Shown: positions 1 through 5,168, counted from the first letter of the stretch. The stretch is DNA of 5,589 bases from Dehalococcoidia bacterium (GCA_030647705.1 JAUSJJ010000223.1:1-5589), one strand, 5' to 3'. The notes: generated by a model not told the origin, from the letters alone. Translations and numbers: made by a program.

Positions 1-462
1 ACCCACGCCACCCTGATGCTGAAGGCAGGCGTCCATCCGAAGGTGGTGAGCGAAAGGCTGGGGCACGCCAGCGTCGCCATCACGCTGGACACCTACAGCC
101 ATGTGGTGCCGGGGCTGCAAGAGGCGGCTGCCCAGCGCTTCGACCGGATGCTGGAATCACCTGATGTTAGCAAACCGTTAGCAGAAGCCATTGAGCCAGA
201 TACGAGAAACACAAGTCTCGAAGCTGCATGCATCTCCCCTGGCGGGAGAGAGGATTTTGCCGCCAGTGCTACAGCACCTTCAGCGACTCTAGTCTTGAGA
301 GCAGCGCCGCCTCTTTGGGCCTCATCAAGGCGGCATCGGCATCGGTTTCGTGGTCGTAGCTCAGCAGGTGCAGCACTCCGTGGACCACCAGCAGAGCCAG
401 CTCACGCTTCACGGGATGCCCTTGCTCGCTGGCTTGTCTTTTCGTCTGAGGATAAGAGATGA
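1..462 (+). CDS. Tyrosine recombinase / phage integrase, C-terminal part only (5' end outside window)
   Basis: The reading frame is open from base 1 and begins with THATLMLKAGVHPKVVSERL, which in this family directly follows the conserved HxLRH box, so the catalytic core upstream is cut off by the window edge. The second active-site block is visible: LGHAS with its conserved His at residue 22 of the fragment, and the nucleophile Tyr at residue 32 in LDTYSHV (bases 94-96). This Tyr forms the covalent 3'-phosphotyrosyl link to DNA during site-specific recombination. Family members usually end shortly after the helix VPGLQEAAAQRFDRML. Here no in-frame stop appears until 460-462, so the last 65 or so codons (from base 269) are simply antisense to ybeY, are Arg/Ala-rich and resemble no integrase tail. 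The other two forward frames have stops at 162-181, where the protein would be expected to end. The native stop may have been lost by a small frameshift, or by a recombination junction. The identity of the domain is sure; the 3' end is not. Confidence 0.82.
   Translation, partial: THATLMLKAGVHPKVVSERLGHASVAITLDTYSHVVPGLQEAAAQRFDRMLESPDVSKPLAEAIEPDTRNTSLEAACISPGGREDFAASATAPSATLVLRAAPPLWASSRRHRHRFRGRSSAGAALRGPPAEPAHASRDALARWLVFSSEDKR
166..183. repeat. Short tandem direct repeat GTTAGCA x2 at the integrase 3' end
   Basis: GTTAGCA occurs at 166-172 and again at 177-183, one helical turn (11 bases) apart. It lies just where the integrase homology stops. Closely spaced short direct repeats near an integrase gene can be arm-type binding sites, but a 7-base repeat can also arise by chance. 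Confidence 0.3.
233..249. terminator. Small hairpin between the convergent integrase and ybeY genes (possible terminator)
   Basis: TCTCCC (233-238) pairs with GGGAGA (244-249) around a 5-base loop. On the + strand it is followed within a few bases by a run of only four T; on the - strand no T run follows. It sits 20 bases beyond the ybeY stop, where a terminator would be expected, but the stem is short and the U-tract poor. Confidence 0.25.
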
Positions 463-766
463 TCACCTCGCCCAGTTGCCGGGGCTGATCGGGCGGCATC
501 ACGAACGCAAACGTCTGCAGGCCCTCGCCAAGAGCAAAGGACAGCACGTCAGTTGTTTTGTCCATTCCCCGGTAGGTGCGGTTGAGGCGATGCACTGTCT
601 CGTCGTCGGCGATGAGCAGGCTGAGTTCGACGTTCTCTATCTTCTCAGCTTCCAGCACAGCGGTAACCACCTGCCTAAGCCATTTCTTGGTCACGGACCG
701 TTTGAAGGGCGTCTGTACTTCGATGTCTATTCTGCCCTTGGATATGCTTACTTTCATCGGAGGCAT
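269..766 (-). CDS. ybeY: rRNA maturation RNase YbeY (endoribonuclease)
   Basis: YbeY is a cytoplasmic single-strand-specific metal-dependent endoribonuclease used in 16S rRNA 3'-end maturation and 70S ribosome quality control. The protein has 165 residues from the start chosen here, close to the family's usual 150-170. Its signature is complete: HGVLHLLSYDH, with the three zinc-binding His at 129, 133 and 139 (HxxxHxxxxxH). The upstream blocks LNRTYRGMDKTTDVLSF (61-77, with the conserved Arg at 66) and LGEVIIS (98-104) are also typical. I chose ATG at 766-764 because GGTGG lies 4 bases upstream and the protein then begins close to the usual N-terminus. An in-frame GTG at 811 would add 15 unconserved residues (PRPKLLTLHAGGGK) and has no Shine-Dalgarno sequence; a further ATG at 757 is possible. 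The usual partner phoH is not adjacent. The gene is transcribed away from the rrf2-nifS pair and converges on the integrase remnant, whose open frame overlaps its last 194 bases. The UAG stop is at 271-269. Confidence 0.95.
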   Translation of the reverse strand: MPPMKVSISKGRIDIEVQTPFKRSVTKKWLRQVVTAVLEAEKIENVELSLLIADDETVHRLNRTYRGMDKTTDVLSFALGEGLQTFAFVMPPDQPRQLGEVIISYPQTKRQASEQGHPVKRELALLVVHGVLHLLSYDHETDADAALMRPKEAALLSRLESLKVL

Positions 767-818
767 CTTACCACCGCCGGCATGTAGGGTCAACAGCTTA
801 GGGCGCGGCACATACTGG

Positions 819-838
819 ATCCCGACGAAAGTCGGGAT
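819..838. repeat. Perfect palindromic hairpin with GAAA tetraloop (REP-like element)
   Basis: ATCCCGAC (819-826) and GTCGGGAT (831-838) are exact inverted repeats around GAAA, a stable GNRA loop when read on the + strand. No T run follows in either direction, so it is not an obvious intrinsic terminator. It lies between the divergent ybeY and rrf2-type genes, upstream of the rrf2 promoter. Its form is that of the short dispersed palindromes common in intergenic DNA of many bacteria; copy number cannot be judged from one window. Confidence 0.6.
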
Positions 839-881
839 GGCGAAAAGGGGCGTTTCAGTGGCATCATTCTCGGTCGGGCGC

Positions 882-911
882 TTGACAACATCTCAATCAG
901 CCTGCTAGAAT
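882..911 (+). promoter_or_regulatory. Sigma-70-type promoter of the rrf2-nifS operon
   Basis: A consensus -35 box TTGACA (882-887) is followed after 18 bases by TAGAAT (906-911), five of six matches to the -10 consensus. The predicted start point is near 917-920, about 25 bases before the GTG start codon at 942. The -10 box overlaps the left arm of the palindrome at 909-933, which suits a repressed promoter. Confidence 0.7.
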
Positions 912-933
912 TCCTAGTATCTTACTAGGAATT
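909..933. promoter_or_regulatory. Perfect inverted repeat overlapping -10 and start point: probable operator of the Rrf2-family regulator
   Basis: AATTCCTAGTA (909-919) and TACTAGGAATT (923-933) are exact 11-base inverted repeats around a 3-base centre. The site covers the end of the -10 box, the likely transcription start and the bases up to the Shine-Dalgarno sequence. Dimeric Rrf2 proteins bind palindromes of this size, and GGAATT half-sites are reminiscent of those of some family members such as CymR (from memory). Binding here would block RNA polymerase and so autoregulate the operon. It is less likely to be a terminator: there is no T tract, and the promoter start lies inside it. Confidence 0.65.
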
Positions 934-941
934 GAGGGGCC

Positions 942-1391
942 GTGAAGTTTTCTACCAGGAGTCACTACGGTTTGAGGGCAATGATCTCGCTGGCCCGCTC
1001 GTACGACGGTGGGTCGGTGGCGCTGTCCGACGTGGCCCGCGCAGAAGGCATATCGCTGGGCTATCTGGAGCAACTGGCCGCCAGCCTGCGCAAGGCCGGC
1101 CTGGTCTCCTCGCAGCGTGGCAGCCACGGCGGCTATCGTCTGGTAAGTGCACCAGCCAAGGTGACTGTGGGTGAGGTGCTGCGGGCGCTGGAGGGGCCGC
1201 TTTCGCTCGTGGAATGCCTCTCGGAGACCGGCCGTTCGGGTAGCTGTCAGCACGAGACAGGTTGCCCATCTCGCGTCCTCTGGGAGCGGATGCGCGACAG
1301 CCTGGCCCAGGTGCTCGATTCGACTACCCTCGCGGACCTCTGCCATCAACCCGAATCCCAGGCAGCCATCGCGGCCAGGCCAGGACACTGA
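942..1391 (+). CDS. Rrf2/IscR-family transcriptional regulator with putative Fe-S-binding cysteines
   Basis: This is a 149-residue winged-helix DNA-binding protein of the Rrf2 family. The N-terminus KFSTRSHYGLRAMISLA is the family hallmark and fixes the start at GTG 942, preceded by GAGGGG (934-939) at short spacing. The helix-turn-helix spans about residues 26-50 (VALSDVARAEGISLGYLEQL), followed by the wing SSQRGSHGGYRLV (56-68) with the conserved RGxxGGYxL motif. The effector region has Cys92, Cys102 and Cys108, the place where IscR, NsrR and RsrR hold a [2Fe-2S] or [4Fe-4S] cluster, plus an extra Cys134. The spacing here is C-x9-C-x5-C, against C-x5-C-x5-C in Escherichia coli IscR. The gene lies 27 bases upstream of the cysteine desulfurase on the same strand, so an IscR-like role (sensing Fe-S supply, or redox/NO stress, and repressing sulfur mobilisation when clusters are plentiful) is the likely job. 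The palindrome at 909-933 is its probable target. The precise ligand is inferred; a cysteine-metabolism regulator of CymR type is the main alternative. Confidence 0.93.
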   Translation: MKFSTRSHYGLRAMISLARSYDGGSVALSDVARAEGISLGYLEQLAASLRKAGLVSSQRGSHGGYRLVSAPAKVTVGEVLRALEGPLSLVECLSETGRSGSCQHETGCPSRVLWERMRDSLAQVLDSTTLADLCHQPESQAAIAARPGH

Positions 1392-1408
1392 CCGTGTTCT
1401 CACTCAGA

Positions 1409-1414
1409 AAGGAG
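1409..1414 (+). promoter_or_regulatory. Ribosome-binding site of nifS
   Basis: AAGGAG lies four bases before ATG 1419 and supports that start. It sits in the 27-base gap after the regulator's stop, where there is no hairpin or separate promoter, so co-transcription with the regulator is expected. Confidence 0.75.
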
Positions 1415-1418
1415 CCCC

Positions 1419-2618
1419 ATGCCTGCTGGAAGTGTTTATCTCGATCATGCCGCCACCACGTCGGTCCACCCGAAGGTGCTGGAGGCCATGCTGCCCTACT
1501 TCACCGAGAAGTTCGGCAACGCCTCCGCCATCTACAAGGTCGGGCAGGAAGCACGAAAGGGCCTGGACGAGTCGCGGGATATCATCGCCTCCATCCTGGG
1601 CTGCCGGCCAGCCGAGGTCGTTTTCAACAGCGGCGGCACCGAGTCCGACAACTCGGCGATCAAGGGGGCTGCCTTCGCGCTGAGAGAAAAGGGCAATCAC
1701 ATCATCACCTCCAGCATCGAGCACCACGCGGTGATGCATAGCTGCCAGTACCTGGAGAAGTTCGGCTTCGACGTGACCTATGTACCCGTTGACAGATACG
1801 GTGTAATCGATCTGGCTGCCCTGGACAAGGCCATCACCGACAAGACCATCCTGGTCACCGTGATGATGGCCAACAACGAGGTGGGCACCATCGAGCCCAT
1901 CGCCGAGATCGCGAAGATCGTGAAGGCGAAAGGCAGGGGCAGGGACCTGGTGTTCCATACCGATGCCGTCCAGTGCGCAGGCGCGCTCGACCTCGATGTT
2001 GACAAGCTGGGCGTGGACATGCTGAGCCTCTCGGCGCACAAGTTCTACGGGCCAAAAGGCGTCGGAGTCCTGTATCTGAAGCGAAATACCCCGTTCCTGC
2101 CTCAGGCTTCGGGCGGCTCGCAGGAGAGGAACCGGCGCGCCGGAACCGAGAACGTGGCGGGCATCGCGGGCACAGCGACCGCTTTGAAACTGGCGGTGGA
2201 GAACCAGGAGTCCAACAACCGGCGCTGCCAGGAGCTGCGAGACTATCTCATCGAAGGTATCCAGAAGAAGATCGAGCATGCTCATCTGACGGGCCATCCC
2301 ACCAACCGGCTCCCCAACAACGTTAGCTTCTGCTTCGAGTTCGTCGAGGGAGAAGCCATACTGCTGAACCTGGACCTGGCGGGCATCGCGGCATCCAGCG
2401 GCAGCGCCTGCACCTCCGGCTCAGCCGAGCCTTCGCACGTGCTGCGGGGGATGGGCGTGGCGGCGGAGATCTCACACGGCGCCATCCGATTCACCATCGG
2501 TTATGAGAACACCCACGAGGACATAGACTACGTCCTCTCTGTCCTGCCCAACACCATCGCCAAGCTGCGGGCGATGTCACCGCTGGCGGCCGCAAAGCAG
2601 GTGACGCGGCAGGTGTGA
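1419..2618 (+). CDS. nifS: Cysteine desulfurase, NifS/IscS type (class I)
   Basis: This is a PLP-dependent enzyme that converts L-cysteine to alanine and passes the sulfur as an enzyme-bound persulfide to Fe-S scaffolds, tRNA thiolation and other acceptors in the cytoplasm. Its 399 residues are the usual full length. Visible motifs: N-terminal [13 protein letters not shown] (6-18); SGGTESDN (71-78), which binds the cofactor phosphate; EHHAV with the PLP-stacking His102; [10 protein letters not shown] (151-160); TDAVQ with Asp182 and Gln185 contacting the pyridine ring; the Schiff-base Lys208 in [17 protein letters not shown] (239-245); and the catalytic loop [15 protein letters not shown] with Cys331. 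The long Cys loop marks it as group I (IscS/NifS), not SufS. It follows the Rrf2 regulator as the second gene of the operon. A scaffold gene (nifU/iscU) often comes next but is absent: only 38 bases separate its stop from the end of the convergent toxin gene. No nitrogenase gene is in view, so general Fe-S and thiolation supply is more likely than a nitrogen-fixation role. The choice between the names nifS and iscS is loose. Confidence 0.96.
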   Translation: MPAGSVYLDHAATTSVHPKVLEAMLPYFTEKFGNASAIYKVGQEARKGLDESRDIIASILGCRPAEVVFNSGGTESDNSAIKGAAFALREKGNHIITSSIEHHAVMHSCQYLEKFGFDVTYVPVDRYGVIDLAALDKAITDKTILVTVMMANNEVGTIEPIAEIAKIVKAKGRGRDLVFHTDAVQCAGALDLDVDKLGVDMLSLSAHKFYGPKGVGVLYLKRNTPFLPQASGGSQERNRRAGTENVAGIAGTATALKLAVENQESNNRRCQELRDYLIEGIQKKIEHAHLTGHPTNRLPNNVSFCFEFVEGEAILLNLDLAGIAASSGSACTSGSAEPSHVLRGMGVAAEISHGAIRFTIGYENTHEDIDYVLSVLPNTIAKLRAMSPLAAAKQVTRQV

Positions 2619-2656
2619 GGGGTGAGCGGCGCTGGTATACGGCATCAGACAATTCG

Positions 2657-2920
2657 TCAGAGGCCTTTGTAAGTATCCTCTTTGCGTCTGGCAACCCTGA
2701 CGATTGTGACCAAGCGCGCGCCGTCGTCAATAACGTACACTATCCTGTGTTGTCCTGCCCTGACACGCCACAGGCCGATATCGGCCAGTTTCTTCACCTT
2801 TGTGGGTCGAGGGTTTTCCGTCAGAGCGTCGATGGCCTTGGCGACCTTCTCGTAGTCTCTCTGAGTCAGATCGTCCAAGCTTTTCTGGGCCGACCGCCTC
2901 AGCTTGACCTCATAGGGCAT
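2657..2920 (-). CDS. RelE/ParE-superfamily toxin of a type II toxin-antitoxin module
   Basis: This small basic protein of 87 residues has the RelE/ParE fold pattern: N-terminal strand and helices MPYEVKLRRSAQKSLDDL (1-18), helix YEKVAKAIDALTENPRP (23-39), KKLADIGLWRVRAGQHRIVY (43-62) and a C-terminal strand VTIVRVARRKEDTY (71-84). Arg52, Arg54, Arg59 and Tyr62, with Arg79 and Tyr84 near the end, match the conserved positions of RelE-like mRNA interferases, which cut translated mRNA in the ribosomal A site. ParE-like gyrase inhibition cannot be ruled out, but the GLWRVRAGQHRIVY block is nearer to RelE. I chose ATG 2920, preceded by AGGGAG at 10 bases, because the family starts here. A longer frame to 2977 would add 19 residues that only repeat antitoxin coding sequence. 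The start overlaps the antitoxin end by 11 bases, the usual translational coupling. It converges on nifS, with stops 38 bases apart. Confidence 0.9.
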   Translation of the reverse strand: MPYEVKLRRSAQKSLDDLTQRDYEKVAKAIDALTENPRPTKVKKLADIGLWRVRAGQHRIVYVIDDGARLVTIVRVARRKEDTYKGL

Positions 2921-3149
2921 TTTGGCGTTTCTCCCTGCGTTTCCGGTACTGGGCCCAGGTAATCGTGCCGCTTTCATCGGCGAGCGCCTTTAGGCCTTCC
3001 CTGACATCTTCTTCATCCTCAAGTATCTCGACGGCAGCCTCACGAAGCAGCTTGGCCATAGACGTGCGACGTTCAAAGGCCAAGCGGCGCAGGCTCTCAT
3101 GCTGCGCTCCGGTCAGGAAAATCGTCGTGCGTTTCAGTGTTGTGGTCAT
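2910..3149 (-). CDS. Ribbon-helix-helix (CopG/Arc-type) antitoxin
   Basis: This 79-residue protein is the antidote and autorepressor partner of the downstream RelE/ParE toxin. The N-terminus MTTTLKRTTIFLT is the DNA-contacting beta strand of a ribbon-helix-helix domain, followed by helix QHESLRRLAFERRTS (16-30) and helix MAKLLREAAVEIL (31-43). The charged tail from about 44 to 79 (EDEEDVREGLKALADESGTI... then a basic end KRREKRQ) is the expected toxin-wrapping part. ATG 3149 is chosen because GGAGGT (3162-3157) lies 7 bases upstream. A longer frame up to 3200 would run through the promoter and operator region. Antitoxin-first order and the 11-base overlap with the toxin are standard. The pair lies 92 bases downstream of tupC on the same strand but has its own promoter-like signals, so it is probably an independent unit. 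Confidence 0.88.
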   Translation of the reverse strand: MTTTLKRTTIFLTGAQHESLRRLAFERRTSMAKLLREAAVEILEDEEDVREGLKALADESGTITWAQYRKRREKRQNAL

Positions 3150-3156
3150 GCGTGGT

Positions 3157-3162
3157 ACCTCC
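3157..3162 (-). promoter_or_regulatory. Strong Shine-Dalgarno sequence deciding the antitoxin start
   Basis: GGAGGT on the - strand, 7 bases before ATG 3149, is near-perfect. It decides for this start over the longer upstream frame. Confidence 0.8.
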
Positions 3163-3168
3163 AGAGTC

Positions 3169-3197
3169 AGGGTAACATACATATGCAGATATGTCAA
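3169..3197 (-). promoter_or_regulatory. Probable promoter and operator of the toxin-antitoxin operon
   Basis: On the - strand a consensus -35 TTGACA (3197-3192) lies about 45 bases before the antitoxin start. The -10 is poor: TACCCT (3174-3169) at 17-base spacing is the best I find. An inverted repeat ACATAT (3179-3184) / ATATGT (3189-3194) around GCAG overlaps the -35 box and spacer, a fitting operator for a ribbon-helix-helix autorepressor. The -35 and the palindrome are clear; their use is inferred. Confidence 0.5.
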
Positions 3198-3241
3198 CAA
3201 AACGCGTCCCAGACTGGTTTCTAGTGTGTCTGACTGAAAAC

Positions 3242-4354
3242 CTATTGTCTCGGTATCAGATGCACCGAGGACGCCTTGAACGAGGCCGTTACCTCACGAC
3301 CTACCTCCAGCCCCAGTTCCTCCCAGGAACGCCTGGTGATCAGCGCGACCAGAGGGAAGCCGCAGTCCAGGGTGACCCTCATCTGGTAGCCCGCCGGAAG
3401 CACTCTGTCCACCTTCCCTGCCAATTGGTTTCGGGCGCTGCTGGGCGCGCTCCGCGACTGTGGCAACGAGATTGTTACGTCCTCCTGGCGCAAAAACAGC
3501 GTCACGTTGCTTCCGGCAACCAGCCCTGAGACGGCGTCAACCTGGCGCCCTTTGACGTTCACGGAAGCCAGCCCCTCCCCTTGCGAGTCCACGACGCCGT
3601 GCAAGACGTTGCCCACCTCGACGAAGCCGGCAACTTCTTCGTCTACCGGGTAAGAGAACACCTCTTCCGGGCTGCCGGTCTGGCGGATCCGTCCGTGCAT
3701 GAGCACGACCACTCGATGCGCCAGCGCCAAAGCCTCGTTGCTGTCATGGGTTACCATGACCGTCGTGACCTTCGTCTCTCGGAGCACACTTTCGAAGTCG
3801 GCGATAAGCGACTGCCGGGTAGGACTGTCTAATCCGGTGAATGGTTCGTCCAGAAACAGGACTTCCGGTTGCAGCACAAAGGCGCGGGCCAGGCTGGCGC
3901 GCTTGGCCTCCCCGCCCGAGAGTGTCTTCGCCTGTCTACCAGCCAACGAAGCGATGCCAAAACGGTCGAGCCACCTTCCGGTCCTTTGTTCGGCGTCCGC
4001 CCCTTTCACACCCCGTAGACGCAGCCCCAGGGTGACGTTGTTCCAGACCGTCGTATTGAGGAGCAATGGGTCCTGGAACACCACGGCCTGTCTCCGGCGC
4101 AGCTTCAACATGTCGGCGCCGCTTCCGATTGCCTGTCCCCGATATGATATCGTGCCGGTCGCAGGTTTGAGCAGAGCCGCCAGAGTGAGCAGAAAGGTGG
4201 TCTTCCCCGACCCGTTAGGCCCGATAACCACCAGCACTTCGTTGGGAAGCACCTGCAGCGATGGTATGTCCAGCACCTTCCGGCCGCCCAGGACTACGGA
4301 AAGGTCGTTGGCTTCCAGTGCGTAAAGCGGCGTCACGACGGGTTTCTGGTTCAC
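3242..4354 (-). CDS. tupC: Tungstate (molybdate/tungstate) ABC transporter ATP-binding protein with C-terminal TOBE/Mop domain
   Basis: This is the cytoplasmic ATPase that powers import of tungstate through TupB. It has 370 residues. The nucleotide-binding domain (about 12-240) has Walker A GPNGSGKT (45-52), Q-loop Gln94 in VFQDPLLL, ABC signature LSGGE (145-149), Walker B VLFLDEP (165-171), D-loop GLDS and H-loop His203. Residues 247-368 form a two-part regulatory region; the second part begins SARNQLAGKV (306-315) and ends VTASFKASSVHLI (355-367), the pattern of molbindin/TOBE domains that bind oxyanions in ModC and WtpC and can give inhibition when substrate is plentiful. The start is GTG 4354, whose bases overlap the tupB stop (GTGA), with GGAG nine bases upstream; tight coupling in the tupABC order follows. 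The gene next to TupB and a TupA-like binding protein points to tungstate; molybdate as a second substrate is possible. Confidence 0.93.
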   Translation of the reverse strand: MNQKPVVTPLYALEANDLSVVLGGRKVLDIPSLQVLPNEVLVVIGPNGSGKTTFLLTLAALLKPATGTISYRGQAIGSGADMLKLRRRQAVVFQDPLLLNTTVWNNVTLGLRLRGVKGADAEQRTGRWLDRFGIASLAGRQAKTLSGGEAKRASLARAFVLQPEVLFLDEPFTGLDSPTRQSLIADFESVLRETKVTTVMVTHDSNEALALAHRVVVLMHGRIRQTGSPEEVFSYPVDEEVAGFVEVGNVLHGVVDSQGEGLASVNVKGRQVDAVSGLVAGSNVTLFLRQEDVTISLPQSRSAPSSARNQLAGKVDRVLPAGYQMRVTLDCGFPLVALITRRSWEELGLEVGREVTASFKASSVHLIPRQ

Positions 4355-5049
4355 CGCGTCTTGCTCCGCTGCTGGGCCAGAGTGAGGACCAGATTGACCA
4401 GAAACACCAGCAACATCAGCAGGATGCTGAGGGCAATGGCAACTGAGAAGTCGCCCTTGCTGGTCTCCCCGACAATGGCCGTGGTCATTACTCGTGTCTG
4501 ACCGGTGATGTTGCCGCCGACCATTGTTGAAGCTCCGACTTCGGAGATCACCGCGCCGAAGCCGGCCATGACCGCCGCCAGCAAAGGTAGGCGCGCCTCA
4601 TTCAGAAGCAGCCAGACCATCTGGAGTCGCGACGCGCCCAACGCCATGATCTGAAGGCGCAGCTTGGGGTCGAGTTGCTGCATGGTGGCCAGGGTGAAAC
4701 CGGTGACGATGGGCACCGCGATGATGAACTGCGCGATGACCATGGCTGAGGGGGTATAAAGAAGATGGAGCAGCCCCAGCGGGCCATTGCGCCACAGGAA
4801 TATGGTGACAACGAGGCCCACTACCACCGGGGGCGACCCCATGCCCGTATTGACCAGGCTGACCAGAAACCGCCTGCCGGGAAACTGGGACAGGCCCAAT
4901 GCGCTGCCCAGCGGGACGCCCACGCACAGGCTGAGAGCCGTGGCAACGCCGGAAACCAGCAGGGAATTCAAGGCAACTTCCAGTACCTGCCGGTCTCCGT
5001 GCACCAGCATCCAGAACGCCTGTGTGATTCCCTGAACGATTATGTCCAC
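4351..5049 (-). CDS. tupB: Tungstate ABC transporter permease
   Basis: This is the integral inner-membrane subunit that forms the tungstate channel as a homodimer. It has 232 residues from GTG 5049. The N-terminal amphipathic stretch DIIVQGITQAFWMLVHGD is typical of TupB, followed by about five membrane segments (near 28-52, 68-86, 100-122, 155-178 and 203-226). The cytoplasmic coupling (EAA-type) loop MALGASRLQMVWLLLNEA (135-152) then LP contacts the ATPase, and GAVISEVGASTMVGGNI (165-181) is a conserved pore-side block of this family. GTG 5049 is preceded by GAGGG at 10 bases. An upstream in-frame ATG at 5193 would add 48 residues, but these are translation of palindromic repeats and not family sequence. 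It is the second gene of the operon, downstream of tupA and overlapping tupC by four bases. Confidence 0.93.
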   Translation of the reverse strand: MDIIVQGITQAFWMLVHGDRQVLEVALNSLLVSGVATALSLCVGVPLGSALGLSQFPGRRFLVSLVNTGMGSPPVVVGLVVTIFLWRNGPLGLLHLLYTPSAMVIAQFIIAVPIVTGFTLATMQQLDPKLRLQIMALGASRLQMVWLLLNEARLPLLAAVMAGFGAVISEVGASTMVGGNITGQTRVMTTAIVGETSKGDFSVAIALSILLMLLVFLVNLVLTLAQQRSKTR

Positions 5050-5059
5050 AGTTTGCGAA

Positions 5060-5064
5060 CCCTC
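5060..5064 (-). promoter_or_regulatory. Shine-Dalgarno sequence of tupB, inside the edge of a repeat
   Basis: GAGGG on the - strand, ten bases before GTG 5049, is the only ribosome-binding sequence near the family-consistent start. It lies in the pyrimidine-rich flank of the palindromic repeat that begins at 5074. Confidence 0.5.
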
Positions 5065-5073
5065 ATCCCCCGC

Positions 5074-5101
5074 CCCCTTCTCCCGTGTTCGGGAGAAGGG
5101 G
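5074..5101. repeat. Palindromic repeat 1 in the tupA-tupB gap
   Basis: A 12-base arm (CCCCTTCTCCCG, 5074-5085) pairs exactly with 5090-5101 around a 4-base loop TGTT. With its flank ACCCTCATCCCC it resembles a widespread family of dispersed palindromes in bacterial intergenic DNA. In the tup mRNA it would form a very stable hairpin 10 bases upstream of the tupB Shine-Dalgarno site. Confidence 0.75.
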
Positions 5102-5112
5102 AGTTTTTGAGT

Positions 5113-5131
5113 TTGGGGGCACAGCCCCCAA
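5113..5131. repeat. Palindromic repeat 2 in the tupA-tupB gap
   Basis: TTGGGGGC (5113-5120) and GCCCCCAA (5124-5131) are exact inverted repeats around ACA. On the - strand the stem is followed after a few bases by a T-poor sequence, so it is not a classical terminator for tupA. Confidence 0.7.
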
Positions 5132-5139
5132 GCCCTCAG

Positions 5140-5168
5140 CCAGGGAAGGGACATTGTCCCTTCCCTGG
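5140..5168. repeat. Palindromic repeat 3 in the tupA-tupB gap
   Basis: CCAGGGAAGGGACA (5140-5153) and its exact inverse (5155-5168) flank the single base T5154, making a 29-base near-perfect palindrome. As RNA it would give a stem of about 12-13 pairs with a tight loop. It is the longest of three palindromes packed between the tupA stop and the tupB start. Confidence 0.75.

Noticed and set aside
350..787. Open frame on the + strand over ybeY
   Set aside because: Antisense to ybeY, which has the complete HxxxHxxxxxH motif.
909..933. Palindrome read as an intrinsic terminator
   Set aside because: No T tract follows, and a strong promoter overlaps it with the start point inside the palindrome; operator is the better reading.
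897..1403. Open frame of 168 codons on the - strand
   Set aside because: Antisense to the Rrf2 regulator, whose motifs are clear; no ribosome-binding site.
1404..2297. Long open frame (297 codons) on the - strand
   Set aside because: It is fully antisense to nifS, which has every catalytic motif; the product resembles no family and arises from GC-rich codon bias.
2659..2681. AGAGG/CCTCT hairpin near the convergent nifS and toxin ends, considered as terminator
   Set aside because: Five-pair stem, 13-base loop, no T run, and it lies within the toxin coding sequence.
2615..2962. Open frame on the + strand after nifS
   Set aside because: Antisense to the toxin gene; no ribosome-binding site and no family resemblance.
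3205..3240. CAGAC/GTCTG inverted repeat after tupC, considered as operon terminator
   Set aside because: Only five pairs with a long loop and no adjacent T tract on the - strand.
3699..4325. Open frame of 208 codons on the + strand
   Set aside because: Antisense to tupC, Ser/Arg/Pro-rich shadow sequence without recognisable domains.
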